Positions 25,862 through 33,058 of a stretch of DNA of 64,000 nucleotides are shown one piece after another. The notes under the pieces are model-generated. The model saw only the letters and a program-made list of their open reading frames with translations, was not told the DNA's origin and ran no database searches. Origin of the DNA: a virus. A program made the translations under genes and the position numbers. Within the stretch, counting starts at the first letter, position 1. Every line of letters starts with the position of its first letter. The stretch is taken from positions 248,001-312,000 of the IMG/VR virus record IMGVR_UViG_3300042308_001511; one strand, given 5' to 3'.

Positions 25862-26359
25862 ATGAAAACAATACTTACAATTATACTGACAACATTCACC
25901 TTATGTGTAAATGCTAATTATGTAATTAAAGATTCTACAACACTAAAAAATGAACTAAATGAACAAAAAATACAACTTAATTACTTATTTAGTTTACTTT
26001 CTAAAAATGAAGAACTAAATGGAATTTTACAAAAAATAAATGATCAAGAAAAATACAAATTTCTCAAAATAACATTCGGTCTAAACAAAAATGACGAACT
26101 CTTCAAAACTAATCAAAACATAAGTAGAATCAAATTCACTATCGCACAATATTTATACCGTTTACATTCTAAAATAGACACAACAAATATAGAAGAAGTG
26201 AAAAAAACTACACAAATACTCAAAAATATAAATATCATATCAACCAGTAATTATGATATGTTAGATAGTGATTTCACTGATAAACCCCTCAAAAAAACCA
26301 AATTGTATAAAGAACATAAAAATGATTACAGACAAAAAAGAATCAAAGAATTTTTCTAA
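25862..26359 (+). CDS. Exported hypothetical protein
   Basis: 165 residues with a clear signal peptide (MKTILTIILTTFTLCVNA), followed by a charged helical protein with basic C-terminus. Likely periplasmic or surface. No known domain. One of about eleven exported proteins in this window. Confidence 0.65.
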   Translation: MKTILTIILTTFTLCVNANYVIKDSTTLKNELNEQKIQLNYLFSLLSKNEELNGILQKINDQEKYKFLKITFGLNKNDELFKTNQNISRIKFTIAQYLYRLHSKIDTTNIEEVKKTTQILKNINIISTSNYDMLDSDFTDKPLKKTKLYKEHKNDYRQKRIKEFF

Positions 26360-26377
26360 ACTAGATAACAAAAAAAA

Positions 26378-26425
26378 ATGCGAAAACTACTAACAATCAT
26401 CCTAACAACACTTGCGTTATACTAA
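26378..26425 (+). pseudogene. Signal-peptide stub ending in a hairpin
   Basis: ATG to TAA encodes 15 residues, MRKLLTIILTTLALY, closely like the signal peptide of the preceding gene (MKTILTIILTTFTL). The stop codon lies inside the first ACGT-centred hairpin. It looks like the 5' end of a deleted exported-protein gene; a leader peptide is an alternative. Confidence 0.45.
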
Positions 26426-26446
26426 AAATACCACGTTTTTTAGTAT
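26419..26446. repeat. ACGT-centred hairpin, copy 1
   Basis: ATACTAAAAA...TTTTTTAGTAT, 28 nt, terminator-like in both directions. Member of a dispersed family in 26-38 kb. Confidence 0.8.
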
Positions 26447-26683
26447 GTTTTTTTCTGAACCGTGCAAGCACCTATAAATTGTTATTTCAAAAGCGGCTAT
26501 ACCGTAAATGCAGGTACATGCATCGGTCTCTAGGAGCCTTGCCCTTACTGGCTTTCAGAGGGTCTCATTTTTTTCACTGGTTTTCACTTTTTTTCCACAG
26601 GTTTTGAGCTTGTAGGCGTTGGTAAATAGTTACTAGGTCCCATACAAAAAAAACGTGGGATTTTTGGCACCTCAATTTTGGAT

Positions 26684-26710
26684 ATACTAAAAATCACGTG
26701 TTTTTTAGTG
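26684..26710. repeat. ACGT-centred hairpin, copy 3
   Basis: ATACTAAAAATCACGTGTTTTTTAGTG; CACGTG core. Upstream of the late promoter for the 26751 gene. Copy 2 is 26642-26670. Confidence 0.8.
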
Positions 26711-26722
26711 CTTTATTTTTTT

Positions 26723-26735
26723 GAATATATACTCT
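26723..26735 (+). promoter_or_regulatory. Late-type promoter GAATATATACTCT
   Basis: Contains AATATATAC, 16-28 nt upstream of a leader-bearing gene. Confidence 0.55.
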
Positions 26736-26750
26736 AAAATAAACTGAGTT

Positions 26751-27011
26751 ATGCAGATATTGAAGACATATGAGGGATTCCACGGGTATGGACCACAAAA
26801 GAAGAGGATATTGATTGAACAAAAGATGAAGTTTTTGCCTTTATTGGAGCAGCTACCAGATGAGGCAGATTTTTCTGTTGTTCATCAGAGTGATAAGTGG
26901 ACTGCGATTTCCTTTATCAAAATGGGTGGGAATCCGAGTGAGTTTTACTTAGATAAGGTTTTAGACATACTAAAGGAGAATGGCATTGACACCTCATCAA
27001 TCAGTGAGTGA
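26751..27011 (+). CDS. Small leader-bearing protein
   Basis: 86 residues, leader MQILKTYEGFHGYG, then a small alpha/beta region (FSVVHQSDKWTAISFIKMGG). No known family. Ends before a long inverted repeat terminator. Confidence 0.7.
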   Translation: MQILKTYEGFHGYGPQKKRILIEQKMKFLPLLEQLPDEADFSVVHQSDKWTAISFIKMGGNPSEFYLDKVLDILKENGIDTSSISE

Positions 27012-27026
27012 TCATTTTTTTATAAG

Positions 27027-27095
27027 ATACTAAAAATCACGTGTTTTTTTGTATATTTCAAATTTATATACAAAAAAACACGTGATTTTTAGCAT
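27027..27095. terminator. Giant inverted repeat built from two hairpin copies
   Basis: Copies at 27027-27054 and 27068-27095 are mutually inverted, so together they form a near-perfect stem of about 27 bp around a short AT-rich loop; each arm is itself a CACGTG palindrome. It separates convergent genes and the right arm touches the stop codon at 27096. Bidirectional terminator, or cruciform site. Confidence 0.75.
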
Positions 27096-27791
27096 TTATT
27101 TGTTTTTGAAATATGTTAGGCCGAATGTGAATGTGTGTATTGTTTTCACTTTTTGTATTCCGTAGTAGTTATAGACATCTGCCGCAGTTATTGCTAAATT
27201 GGTTGCTATTCTATAGCTTATTTTAGTTGTTCCGTAAATAATAACATTTTCGCCACCATTTATAACGGGTTGATAATAATATTCGCTAGTAAATGTAAGT
27301 TTTTGTAGTTCTCTTACTATTTTTAGACGGAAAGAGTGTCTTATATATGATATGTCTTTGTTATTTATTCTTTGCCACAATAGGGCGTATGAGTAATTGA
27401 TTTTGAAACCTATAATTGTATCTCTTCTACCATATCCGATACCGATTAGGTTATCTAAATTCAGATCACGTGTTAGTGAGTAAGTTGTTTGTATTGTAGT
27501 AAATGCGCTATTATTTTTATTAGAGTATGGTATAATTAGTTTATTAGAAAATTCATTACTAATTAGTTTACTGGAGTATGAGATATCGTGATTTAGGTTG
27601 TTATTTATTGATATTTTGCCTAATTCGATATTTGTTGTGGAGTTTATACTCCCGTTGTAAGTTTTCTTAGAGTTATCGATATAATTGAATCCGAGTGTAT
27701 TATTGAGGTTATATTTCTGTGAAAAGATTATTATTGGTAGTAGTAATACCAATATTGTTATTTTGATTTTGTGTAATATACTAAAATTCAC
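27096..27791 (-). CDS. Exported beta-barrel-like outer-membrane protein
   Basis: 231 residues from a GTG at 27791 that lies inside the hairpin 27778-27805. Signal peptide MNFSILHKIKITILVLLLP ending near FSQ, then alternating polar/hydrophobic strands (NIELGKISINNNLNHDIS, FTSEYYYQPV, IHTFTFGLTYF) like a DUF481-type outer-membrane barrel. Likely inserted in the host outer membrane. Function unknown; superinfection exclusion is one speculation. Confidence 0.65.
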   Translation of the reverse strand: MNFSILHKIKITILVLLLPIIIFSQKYNLNNTLGFNYIDNSKKTYNGSINSTTNIELGKISINNNLNHDISYSSKLISNEFSNKLIIPYSNKNNSAFTTIQTTYSLTRDLNLDNLIGIGYGRRDTIIGFKINYSYALLWQRINNKDISYIRHSFRLKIVRELQKLTFTSEYYYQPVINGGENVIIYGTTKISYRIATNLAITAADVYNYYGIQKVKTIHTFTFGLTYFKNK

Positions 27792-27805
27792 GTGATTTTT
27801 TGTAT
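27778..27805. repeat. ACGT-centred hairpin overlapping a start codon
   Basis: ATACTAAAATTCACGTGATTTTTTGTAT. It directly follows the stop of the lectin-like gene (27806) and contains the GTG start of the next gene. Confidence 0.8.
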
Positions 27806-28453
27806 TTAGAATGTTAGTTTTAGAGATTTGAGTATATGGTTATCATTAGATCCTCCTGTTGCAGCGCCTATACCTAAGTAGTAATTGTTATTATCGAAAG
27901 TAAAGTTTGTATATGAATGTTGCTCTGTAACGGGTTTTGTGTTACTGGTTGAGTAATATACCTTAGCGGTGCCGTTTGAGTGGTTGTAATCGAGCCAATA
28001 GTATGCATTTTGTCTAAATGAGATGGCTTGTGTTTCTGTGCCTTGGCTGGTATTATTTTTGTACCAGGTAACATTGTTATTGGTGAATGTAAGGAATGTT
28101 ATTGCGTTTATGGCGGATGTAATTCTGCCTACGCCACCGCCGGATACTCCGTTAGAGTTATTTGTTTGTGTCCATTGGATTGAGAATCCGTCGGCACCTG
28201 TTCCGTCGCTACATTCGAAGTTCCATTGTAGAGAGAAGTTTCGGTTGTATTTTATTTTGTTTGATCTGTATATGTTACCTACGTTTGCGTTGGTGTTATT
28301 TGTTATGTATATCCAGTTGTTGGATATTCCATAAGTAGATACGAGGTTTAGACCTTGCGTAGATATAAAGTTATCGTAGTTGAAACTGTCGTTTGTTTTA
28401 CTTTTCGGTAGTTTGGTTAGAGGTCCAGAGAAGGATGATACTTTATTGAGCAT
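27806..28453 (-). CDS. L-type (legume-like) lectin domain protein
   Basis: 215 residues. FSLQWNFECSDGTGADGFS, then YYWLDYNHSNGTAKVYYS and YYLGIGAATGGSND, are the strand patterns of L-type lectin/concanavalin-like jelly rolls with the Asp and Gly metal/sugar-site features. No signal peptide, so it may be a virion adhesin binding host glycans. Hairpins lie on both sides (28493-28520 and 27778-27805). Confidence 0.7.
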   Translation of the reverse strand: MLNKVSSFSGPLTKLPKSKTNDSFNYDNFISTQGLNLVSTYGISNNWIYITNNTNANVGNIYRSNKIKYNRNFSLQWNFECSDGTGADGFSIQWTQTNNSNGVSGGGVGRITSAINAITFLTFTNNNVTWYKNNTSQGTETQAISFRQNAYYWLDYNHSNGTAKVYYSTSNTKPVTEQHSYTNFTFDNNNYYLGIGAATGGSNDNHILKSLKLTF

Positions 28454-28492
28454 TTTTATTTATATGGTTTCTATTATATATTATAATAGATT

Positions 28493-28520
28493 ATACTAAA
28501 AAACACGTGAATTTTAGTAT
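28493..28520. repeat. ACGT-centred hairpin upstream of the lectin gene
   Basis: ATACTAAAAAACACGTGAATTTTAGTAT, about 40 nt upstream of the ATG at 28453. Confidence 0.8.
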
Positions 28521-28532
28521 ATTATTTTATAG

Positions 28533-28564
28533 AGGTGCCAAAGGGGATGTGATTTTTGGCACCT
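28533..28564 (-). terminator. GGTGCC hairpin terminator
   Basis: AGGTGCCAAA...TTTGGCACCT with following T-rich sequence, 3' of the 28575 gene. Confidence 0.65.
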
Positions 28565-28574
28565 TTTGTATTGT

Positions 28575-28883
28575 TTAGATGTTATTGAAATTGGCAACGA
28601 CGTTATTTATGATTTTGTTTTTGATGTATTCTTTGCCTTGTTCGTCTGTGAATTTTTCAATTTCTGGGTTTGACATAGCATCTATGGTTGTTTGTAAGGC
28701 AGCGGTTGTCACTTCCATTACGGTCAGGTGGAATACTTTGGCGAAGTTATTTTTCAGGATCTCGCGGTTGGCTTCCATAGTTTCGGTTCCTTCGTCGAAT
28801 AGTTCTAAAAGGAATTCTACTTGTTCGTTTACTGGTTTAGCTTTGATTGTGTCGGCTTGTTCTTGTGTTAGGATAGTTTTCAT
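28575..28883 (-). CDS. Hypothetical helical protein
   Basis: 102 residues, acidic, helical (QADTIKAKPVNEQVEFLLEL). No known domain, leader or tail. Host-type promoter at 28903-28914. Confidence 0.65.
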   Translation of the reverse strand: MKTILTQEQADTIKAKPVNEQVEFLLELFDEGTETMEANREILKNNFAKVFHLTVMEVTTAALQTTIDAMSNPEIEKFTDEQGKEYIKNKIINNVVANFNNI

Positions 28884-28902
28884 TGTTTAGGTTTTAGTTT
28901 TA

Positions 28903-28914
28903 GACAAATATACG
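28903..28914 (-). promoter_or_regulatory. Host-type promoter CGTATATTTGTC
   Basis: -7 element 20 nt upstream of the ATG at 28883. Confidence 0.6.
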
Positions 28915-29043
28915 TACGTAGTTCTTATAAAGAAAATAAGACTAATGTCACAATAACGATAACGATTACGATAATAATAGGCATGGCTTTATGTTTTTAG
29001 TGTTTCTCAAATATACTCATTCTTTGGGTACCAGGTACTAACA

Positions 29044-29072
29044 GGTGCTAAAAAAGACGTATTTTTTAGTAT
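29044..29072. repeat. ACGT-centred hairpin flanking the structured element
   Basis: GGTGCTAAAAAAGACGTATTTTTTAGTAT at one end of the 29.1 kb element. Confidence 0.75.
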
Positions 29073-29084
29073 ATTATTATTTTA

Positions 29085-29217
29085 TAAGATAGGTTGGAGT
29101 CTACCCTCTGCGTGCTGGTAGTGCACGAACCCTTTTCCCGGCTTTCCCAGTGAGTTAGTATGTGAAGTTATGGTCCCATCGTTTCTTTTGTTAAAGATAC
29201 GGAACTTTCCTGGATGA
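29085..29217 (-). ncRNA. Candidate structured element, copy A
   Basis: About 130 nt related to 33318-33455. Conserved blocks include GGTTGGAGTCTAC, CCCGGCTTTCCCAGTGAGT and TATGGTCCCATCGTTTC (plus strand). The copies also share an intact short reading frame, but identity continues across a 1-base indel that changes the frame, so protein coding is not what is conserved. A hairpin with different sequence in each copy (here CGTGC/GCACG) supports RNA or DNA structure. Flanked by ACGT hairpins, 3' of an outer-membrane protein gene. Confidence 0.5.
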
Positions 29218-29246
29218 ATGGCTAAAAAAGACGTATTTTTTGGCAT
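29218..29246. repeat. ACGT-centred hairpin after the 29248 gene
   Basis: ATGGCTAAAAAAGACGTATTTTTTGGCAT, one base after the stop codon of the PorT-like barrel gene. Confidence 0.75.
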
Positions 29247-29247
29247 A

Positions 29248-30042
29248 TTATTTTGATTTGGGTCTGATAGAGATACCGAATAGTAGTTGTGTACTTTGTG
29301 TGTATACGCCGTATGCGAGTTTCTGGTTATCGATTTGTCCTATAGCATGCCTTAGATCTGTTCTGAAACTGATACGTTCTGAGATTGGTATTTTGATACC
29401 TATGTCTGCGAGTAGTCCCGCATCGACTCCAATGGTCTGCATTGGCTCTATATCGGATCGTATACCGTTGGTTGTGTTTGTATGATACTCTGATATAGGA
29501 AGAGAGAGAAAACCTCCCAGGTCGAGCGAGAGTGCCGTTTTGGTGCCATCTGTCTGTATTCCTATCATAAGTGGGATTGTGATATAGTTTAGCCTGGAGT
29601 ATCCTTCTGATACGACCCATGTTTTTGATTGGTATCCATAGTTTTCGGTTTGTGTCCAGAATTCGGAGTAGTAGGATCTTCCCTTGCTTTCTATGAAGAG
29701 TCCAGACTTCACGTTTATCCCTGGATTGACTGTACTTATCATTGCACCTGCGGAGTATCCCCAGATGTTGCCGAATTGTATTTGAAAGTCTGGTATGTTT
29801 CCGTAGAATTCTTCGTATCCGTTCTGGTCGTATCTGAACCAGTTTATGCTTGGTCCAATCTGTGGTGTTATTTCGACTGGGTACTTAGTACTTACTATGG
29901 TACCGAGAGCGGTTACAACACCTGCGGTTATGTAGCTGTTTACTGGATCCCAGGTTACTTTCTGTACTGGTGTATATGATTGTGCGATAAGTTTGGTGGA
30001 TAGCAGCACGATAAGTGCTAAAAAGTACGTGTTTTTTGGCAT
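29248..30042 (-). CDS. Exported PorT-type outer-membrane beta-barrel protein
   Basis: 264 residues. Signal peptide MPKNTYFLALIVLLSTKLIAQ; then an OMP_b-brl_2-like barrel (INVKSGLFIESKGRSYY, YITIPLMIGIQ, LSLDLGGFLSLP, ISFRTDLRHAIGQ) ending LLFGISIRP. In Bacteroidota such proteins sit in the outer membrane. The start codon and first nine codons are part of a hairpin (30015-30042). Function in infection unknown; a receptor-masking or secretion role is possible. Confidence 0.75.
   Translation of the reverse strand: MPKNTYFLALIVLLSTKLIAQSYTPVQKVTWDPVNSYITAGVVTALGTIVSTKYPVEITPQIGPSINWFRYDQNGYEEFYGNIPDFQIQFGNIWGYSAGAMISTVNPGINVKSGLFIESKGRSYYSEFWTQTENYGYQSKTWVVSEGYSRLNYITIPLMIGIQTDGTKTALSLDLGGFLSLPISEYHTNTTNGIRSDIEPMQTIGVDAGLLADIGIKIPISERISFRTDLRHAIGQIDNQKLAYGVYTQSTQLLFGISIRPKSK
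30015..30042. repeat. ACGT-centred hairpin encoding a start codon
   Basis: GTGCTAAAAAGTACGTGTTTTTTGGCAT. Read on the minus strand it begins with the ATG of the barrel gene and sits 2 bases after the stop of the methyltransferase gene. Confidence 0.8.
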
Positions 30043-30044
30043 AT

Positions 30045-30812
30045 TTATTTTTCTAAGTTTTCTTTTACTCCAATTTGGTTCAGTCTATCAACACACATAT
30101 CATAATACATAGGATTGTTTTCAATTAGTATAAAATTCCTTTTTGTGTTTTTCGCGGCTAATCCTGTAGTCCCACAACCAGCACAATTATCTAAAATAAT
30201 ATTATCTTCATTACTATATGTTTTTATTAGATACTCACACAATTCTTGACTTTTTTGTGTTGGATGTATCGGTGGATGTGGTCTATCAAAACTTAAAATA
30301 CTTTTAGGATATTTTTTAGTATCACCCTTTCTATTTGCCGAAGGATTTTTATGACTATCAAATTTACCATAATTATTATTACCTAAATTACCATCTTTAT
30401 ATTTAGTACCCATACCATGTAAAGGTTCACCCTCAGTAAATTGTGGATTATATATTGGTAATTTTTTATAAAACACTATGATATCCTCATGGTTTCTTAA
30501 AGGCATTCTTTTAGCATTTAAAAATCCACTTCCCCTATTACCTTTATCCCAAATAAGATTATATCTATGTATTTTTTCATTAGATAACATCAACTTAGCA
30601 GTGAATTTATCCTGTCCAAATAAAATTATAGGTGAATTTTCTTTAGTTATCCTATTATATTGTTCCCAAAGTAATTCTAAATTTATGACTGAATCCCATT
30701 TGTTTTTGGTAACACCATAAGGTAAATCACATAATATCATATCAATATACTTATCAGGGATAGATTTCATTACTTCTAAACAATCCCCTAAATATGTTTT
30801 ATTTATTTCCAT
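30045..30812 (-). CDS. DNA N6A/N4C methyltransferase, orphan
   Basis: 255 residues. LCDLPYG at 28-33 is motif IV, and DNCAGCGTTGLAA near 205 is the SAM motif; HPPIHPTQKS precedes it, so beta-class order. No nuclease neighbour, hence an orphan enzyme that may protect phage DNA from host restriction. Coding composition is AT-richer and more host-like than neighbours. Confidence 0.9.
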   Translation of the reverse strand: MEINKTYLGDCLEVMKSIPDKYIDMILCDLPYGVTKNKWDSVINLELLWEQYNRITKENSPIILFGQDKFTAKLMLSNEKIHRYNLIWDKGNRGSGFLNAKRMPLRNHEDIIVFYKKLPIYNPQFTEGEPLHGMGTKYKDGNLGNNNYGKFDSHKNPSANRKGDTKKYPKSILSFDRPHPPIHPTQKSQELCEYLIKTYSNEDNIILDNCAGCGTTGLAAKNTKRNFILIENNPMYYDMCVDRLNQIGVKENLEK

Positions 30813-30830
30813 ATCCGTTTAATTTTGTTT

Positions 30831-31238
30831 TCATACGGTATTCCTTAGTACACCGTTTTTGTTTATTTTCCATTTATTCGAATGGTTTTTATGGTTCGTA
30901 TACATTATTGATTCTAAGCTTCTAAGGCCTTTGATACTCAGCATGTATTTTAGATCCGACTCTAAGCCATAACATTCGTCTTTATATGATATTCTTATCG
31001 TATCTGATAGGGTCCCGTTCATCTTATTGTAGAAATCATCATTGGATCTTATATCGATGTTTAAAACGTCTTCAGTGAAGTATATACTCCTTACAATGAA
31101 TGGTATCAGGGGCTCGTCGAATAGATAAAGGTTTGGAGGCCAATCGCGTTCGTTAGCAGGGATTCTGAGTTTCCCATTTATATCCAGATAGTTTAGAATC
31201 CTTTCAATCATTTCCAGCTTGATGTTCTTTGTCTTCAT
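30831..31238 (-). CDS. Hypothetical protein
   Basis: 135 residues, mixed alpha/beta, basic C-terminus. No family recognised. In a minus-strand group with 31243 and 31506. Confidence 0.6.
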   Translation of the reverse strand: MKTKNIKLEMIERILNYLDINGKLRIPANERDWPPNLYLFDEPLIPFIVRSIYFTEDVLNIDIRSNDDFYNKMNGTLSDTIRISYKDECYGLESDLKYMLSIKGLRSLESIMYTNHKNHSNKWKINKNGVLRNTV

Positions 31239-31242
31239 CTCA

Positions 31243-31509
31243 TTAATACTTAACCATTAAAAATGAGTGATCCCATTGATTGTAGTCTCCGCCTACAACA
31301 TCTTGAACTTGATATCCTTTCTTAATGTACTTATACATCTCGTCTGTGCCTCTTACATAAACTGTTGCTATGGGTTTAGCAGGAACTGAAAGTATAACTC
31401 CATTATCTACTCTAAATCGTTTGTCTTTTGACGCATCGGTTATTGTCATTGACATCATTACAAAAAATGCAAATCCTGCAATTAAGTATCCTAAGTTTTC
31501 TCTATTCAT
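31243..31509 (-). CDS. Small single-span membrane protein
   Basis: 88 residues from the ATG at 31509, supported by ATGA overlap with the upstream stop (31506). One membrane helix at about 7-22 (LGYLIAGFAFFVMMSM), remainder probably extracytoplasmic. Function unknown. Confidence 0.65.
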   Translation of the reverse strand: MNRENLGYLIAGFAFFVMMSMTITDASKDKRFRVDNGVILSVPAKPIATVYVRGTDEMYKYIKKGYQVQDVVGGDYNQWDHSFLMVKY

Positions 31510-31757
31510 ATACCGATCTGGTTTAGGTTTGATTCTCTCAGCTTCTGTTTCAGTCTTTTCTCGTACTCCTCGATGGAGATTCGGAACTTGTTGCTCCATA
31601 CGAGTTCTCTGTACGGTGCCATTATGATGTCATCGTAGACGTATACGTTTTCGAAGATGATGTTTTTTCTGTTGACGGTCGGATCTGCCAGGCAGATAGC
31701 GTCTTTGATTATTTCGTGGTCGGGTTTCAAATCATTATTAATTTTGTATTTTTTCAT
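31506..31757 (-). CDS. Small tailed protein
   Basis: 83 residues ending KLRESNLNQIGI. Promoter-like CGTATATTTACAG at 31761-31772 lies 4 nt upstream of the ATG, predicting a leaderless or near-leaderless transcript. Confidence 0.65.
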   Translation of the reverse strand: MKKYKINNDLKPDHEIIKDAICLADPTVNRKNIIFENVYVYDDIIMAPYRELVWSNKFRISIEEYEKRLKQKLRESNLNQIGI

Positions 31758-31760
31758 ATC

Positions 31761-31772
31761 TGTAAATATACG
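31761..31772 (-). promoter_or_regulatory. Host-type promoter abutting a start codon
   Basis: TATATTTACA form of the -7 element with only a few bases before the ATG at 31757. Confidence 0.5.
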
Positions 31773-31801
31773 GAAAATAGTGAGAAGGTGCTAAACACCT
31801 C

Positions 31802-31819
31802 ATCGTTTATTTAGACGAT
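31802..31819 (+). repeat. 18-bp direct repeat, left copy
   Basis: ATCGTTTATTTAGACGAT, identical to 33035-33052. The two copies bracket the three-gene cassette. Confidence 0.9.
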
Positions 31820-31841
31820 ACATAACATAGACACTCAGACG

Positions 31842-31903
31842 CGACATATGTCTATGTACAACAAAGATTGATTGTTCTTCGATGGAGACATAGACATATG
31901 TCG
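31842..31903. promoter_or_regulatory. Twin palindromic operator-like sites in a 16-bp inverted repeat
   Basis: CGACATATGTCTATGT (31842-31857) and its exact reverse complement (31888-31903). Each arm contains the 10-bp palindrome GACATATGTC, spaced 50 bp apart (31843 and 31893), about five helical turns. This suits two dimer-binding sites of a regulator acting on the promoter at 31998, or a cruciform/stem. Confidence 0.55.
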
Positions 31904-31997
31904 AAAAGATTGATGTAAATCGACGCGTTCCTGTGATGCGTCTACTGTGCCGACGCTTTTTATTTTCACGGTTTCTGCACCAGTACCGGTATTTTTA

Positions 31998-32009
31998 TTA
32001 TATTTGTAG
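31998..32009 (+). promoter_or_regulatory. Host-type promoter TTATATTTGTAG
   Basis: Perfect -7 element 23 nt upstream of the ATG at 32032. Confidence 0.7.
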
Positions 32010-32031
32010 AAACGAAGAAAAACGACGGACT

Positions 32032-32289
32032 ATGACAACTGATTTGAATAAGACCTTAGAGAAAGACGCAAACGGACGCTTGATCGACCTATACAACATC
32101 ATCCAGAACGAGGACATCACCAAAGCCGAAGGAGCCAACCTAAAGAGCTTATTCGAGACCGAGTTGAGAGTGATGCAGGAAGTGAGCGTACACCTACGCA
32201 GTGTACGTTTCGACCCATCGAGTGAAGAAGGAATGGAGCTGCAGCTTGGCCTTTGCCAAAAAGTGTTGAACGGCGAGTCATTGTCATAA
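32032..32289 (+). CDS. Small hypothetical protein of the repeat-bracketed cassette
   Basis: 85 residues from the ATG at 32032, the first start downstream of the promoter. Acidic and helical, GC-richer than surrounding genes. No family recognised. First gene of a plus-strand operon of three. Confidence 0.65.
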   Translation: MTTDLNKTLEKDANGRLIDLYNIIQNEDITKAEGANLKSLFETELRVMQEVSVHLRSVRFDPSSEEGMELQLGLCQKVLNGESLS

Positions 32290-32299
32290 ATCTACTAAA

Positions 32300-32818
32300 A
32301 TGAAATACTTCTCAGATTTCCAGACCGGAAAGACATACAACTACAAAACGCTCTCATTGGACGGCACCAAGACCGTTCGCGAGACTAACACCAAATACCT
32401 TTTCTCCTTCTACACAAGCAACGGAAACGAGATCGACCTTCACTTCTTCCCGAACGATAACTTCTCGGCACCTGAGGGATCCACGTTCGACGAGAAGAAA
32501 AAGAGGAAGTTGAACGACTCCAGGTGCAGGTACATACTGTGTGAGGTCGAGACAATAGTATACGACGTCGAAGGAAACGAGCACGGACGTGATACGAAGT
32601 TCGAGGTGTACGATAAGTCTACGGACAAGCAAACCTTCGCACGTGGAAAGAAAGCTCGTTACAACAAGGATTTCGCACCTTTCACGAGGTTCTTCAACAT
32701 CGAGCTGAAGGGCGGGAAGATGGTCTTGGCACCGGGCGGTGTCCACTACGGCGTGGTGCCAGGCACGTTGAAGCACGGAGTGGAGGTGAAGGCGGTTGAC
32801 TCATTAACAATAGTATAG
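32300..32818 (+). CDS. Hypothetical protein of the repeat-bracketed cassette
   Basis: 172 residues, beta-rich (TKYLFSFYTSNGNEIDLHFF) with a basic middle (DEKKKRKL). GC-rich codon use. Function unknown. Confidence 0.65.
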   Translation: MKYFSDFQTGKTYNYKTLSLDGTKTVRETNTKYLFSFYTSNGNEIDLHFFPNDNFSAPEGSTFDEKKKRKLNDSRCRYILCEVETIVYDVEGNEHGRDTKFEVYDKSTDKQTFARGKKARYNKDFAPFTRFFNIELKGGKMVLAPGGVHYGVVPGTLKHGVEVKAVDSLTIV

Positions 32819-32820
32819 AA

Positions 32821-33015
32821 ATGGACGGGTTGAGAATCATCGACAACAACACCGGGAACAAGTGGGTCATCAGATCAACGGGCAGAGGGCAGTTCCATCT
32901 GTCCAGGATCTATTCCAGCAAGAAGAACAAGAGAAGGCAGCAGTCGGAGCTGGTCTTCTCGGAATCTGAATGTCAAAAGTACATTAGTAATGGCAATTGG
33001 TCAAGCATCGTCTAA
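32821..33015 (+). CDS. Small basic protein of the repeat-bracketed cassette
   Basis: 64 residues, Lys/Arg-rich (SSKKNKRRQQSEL), possibly nucleic-acid binding. Follows the previous stop by 2 bases. Its last codons lie in the hairpin 33007-33052. Confidence 0.65.
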   Translation: MDGLRIIDNNTGNKWVIRSTGRGQFHLSRIYSSKKNKRRQQSELVFSESECQKYISNGNWSSIV

Positions 33016-33052
33016 ATAGACGATAATACGTTTTATCGTTTATTTAGACGAT
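33007..33052. terminator. 18-bp stem hairpin containing the right direct repeat
   Basis: ATCGTCTAAATAGACGAT and ATCGTTTATTTAGACGAT pair with a single mismatch. The second arm is the right copy of the 18-bp direct repeat (left at 31802). Confidence 0.75.
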
Positions 33053-33058
33053 TATCTT

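Larger units (their letters stand above)
26447..26750. other. Non-coding region at the base-skew change, with hairpins
   Basis: No gene seen. It contains two more ACGT-centred hairpins (26642-26670, 26684-26710), a DnaA-box-like TTTTTCCACAGG near 26589, a TGCAGGTACATGCAT palindromic cluster near 26510, and TAGGTCCCATAC resembling a conserved block of the 29.1 and 33.3 kb elements. By eye the plus strand changes from C>G to G>C across this region. Could be a replication-related site or a diverged third copy of the structured element. Confidence 0.4.

Noticed and set aside
26447-26750. Firm call of a replication origin
   Set aside because: One DnaA-like box and an eyeballed skew change are insufficient, and skew also changes elsewhere (35.2-36.2 kb).
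29082-29246. 54-residue minus-strand reading frame starting MPKNTSFLA
   Set aside because: Similarity to the frame at 33291-33494 is broken by a frame change inside well-conserved nucleotide blocks, so protein coding is unlikely; the start is part of a hairpin.
26419-30042. Repeated palindromes as a CRISPR array
   Set aside because: Spacing is hundreds of bases to over 1 kb and irregular, genes lie between copies, and no cas genes are seen.
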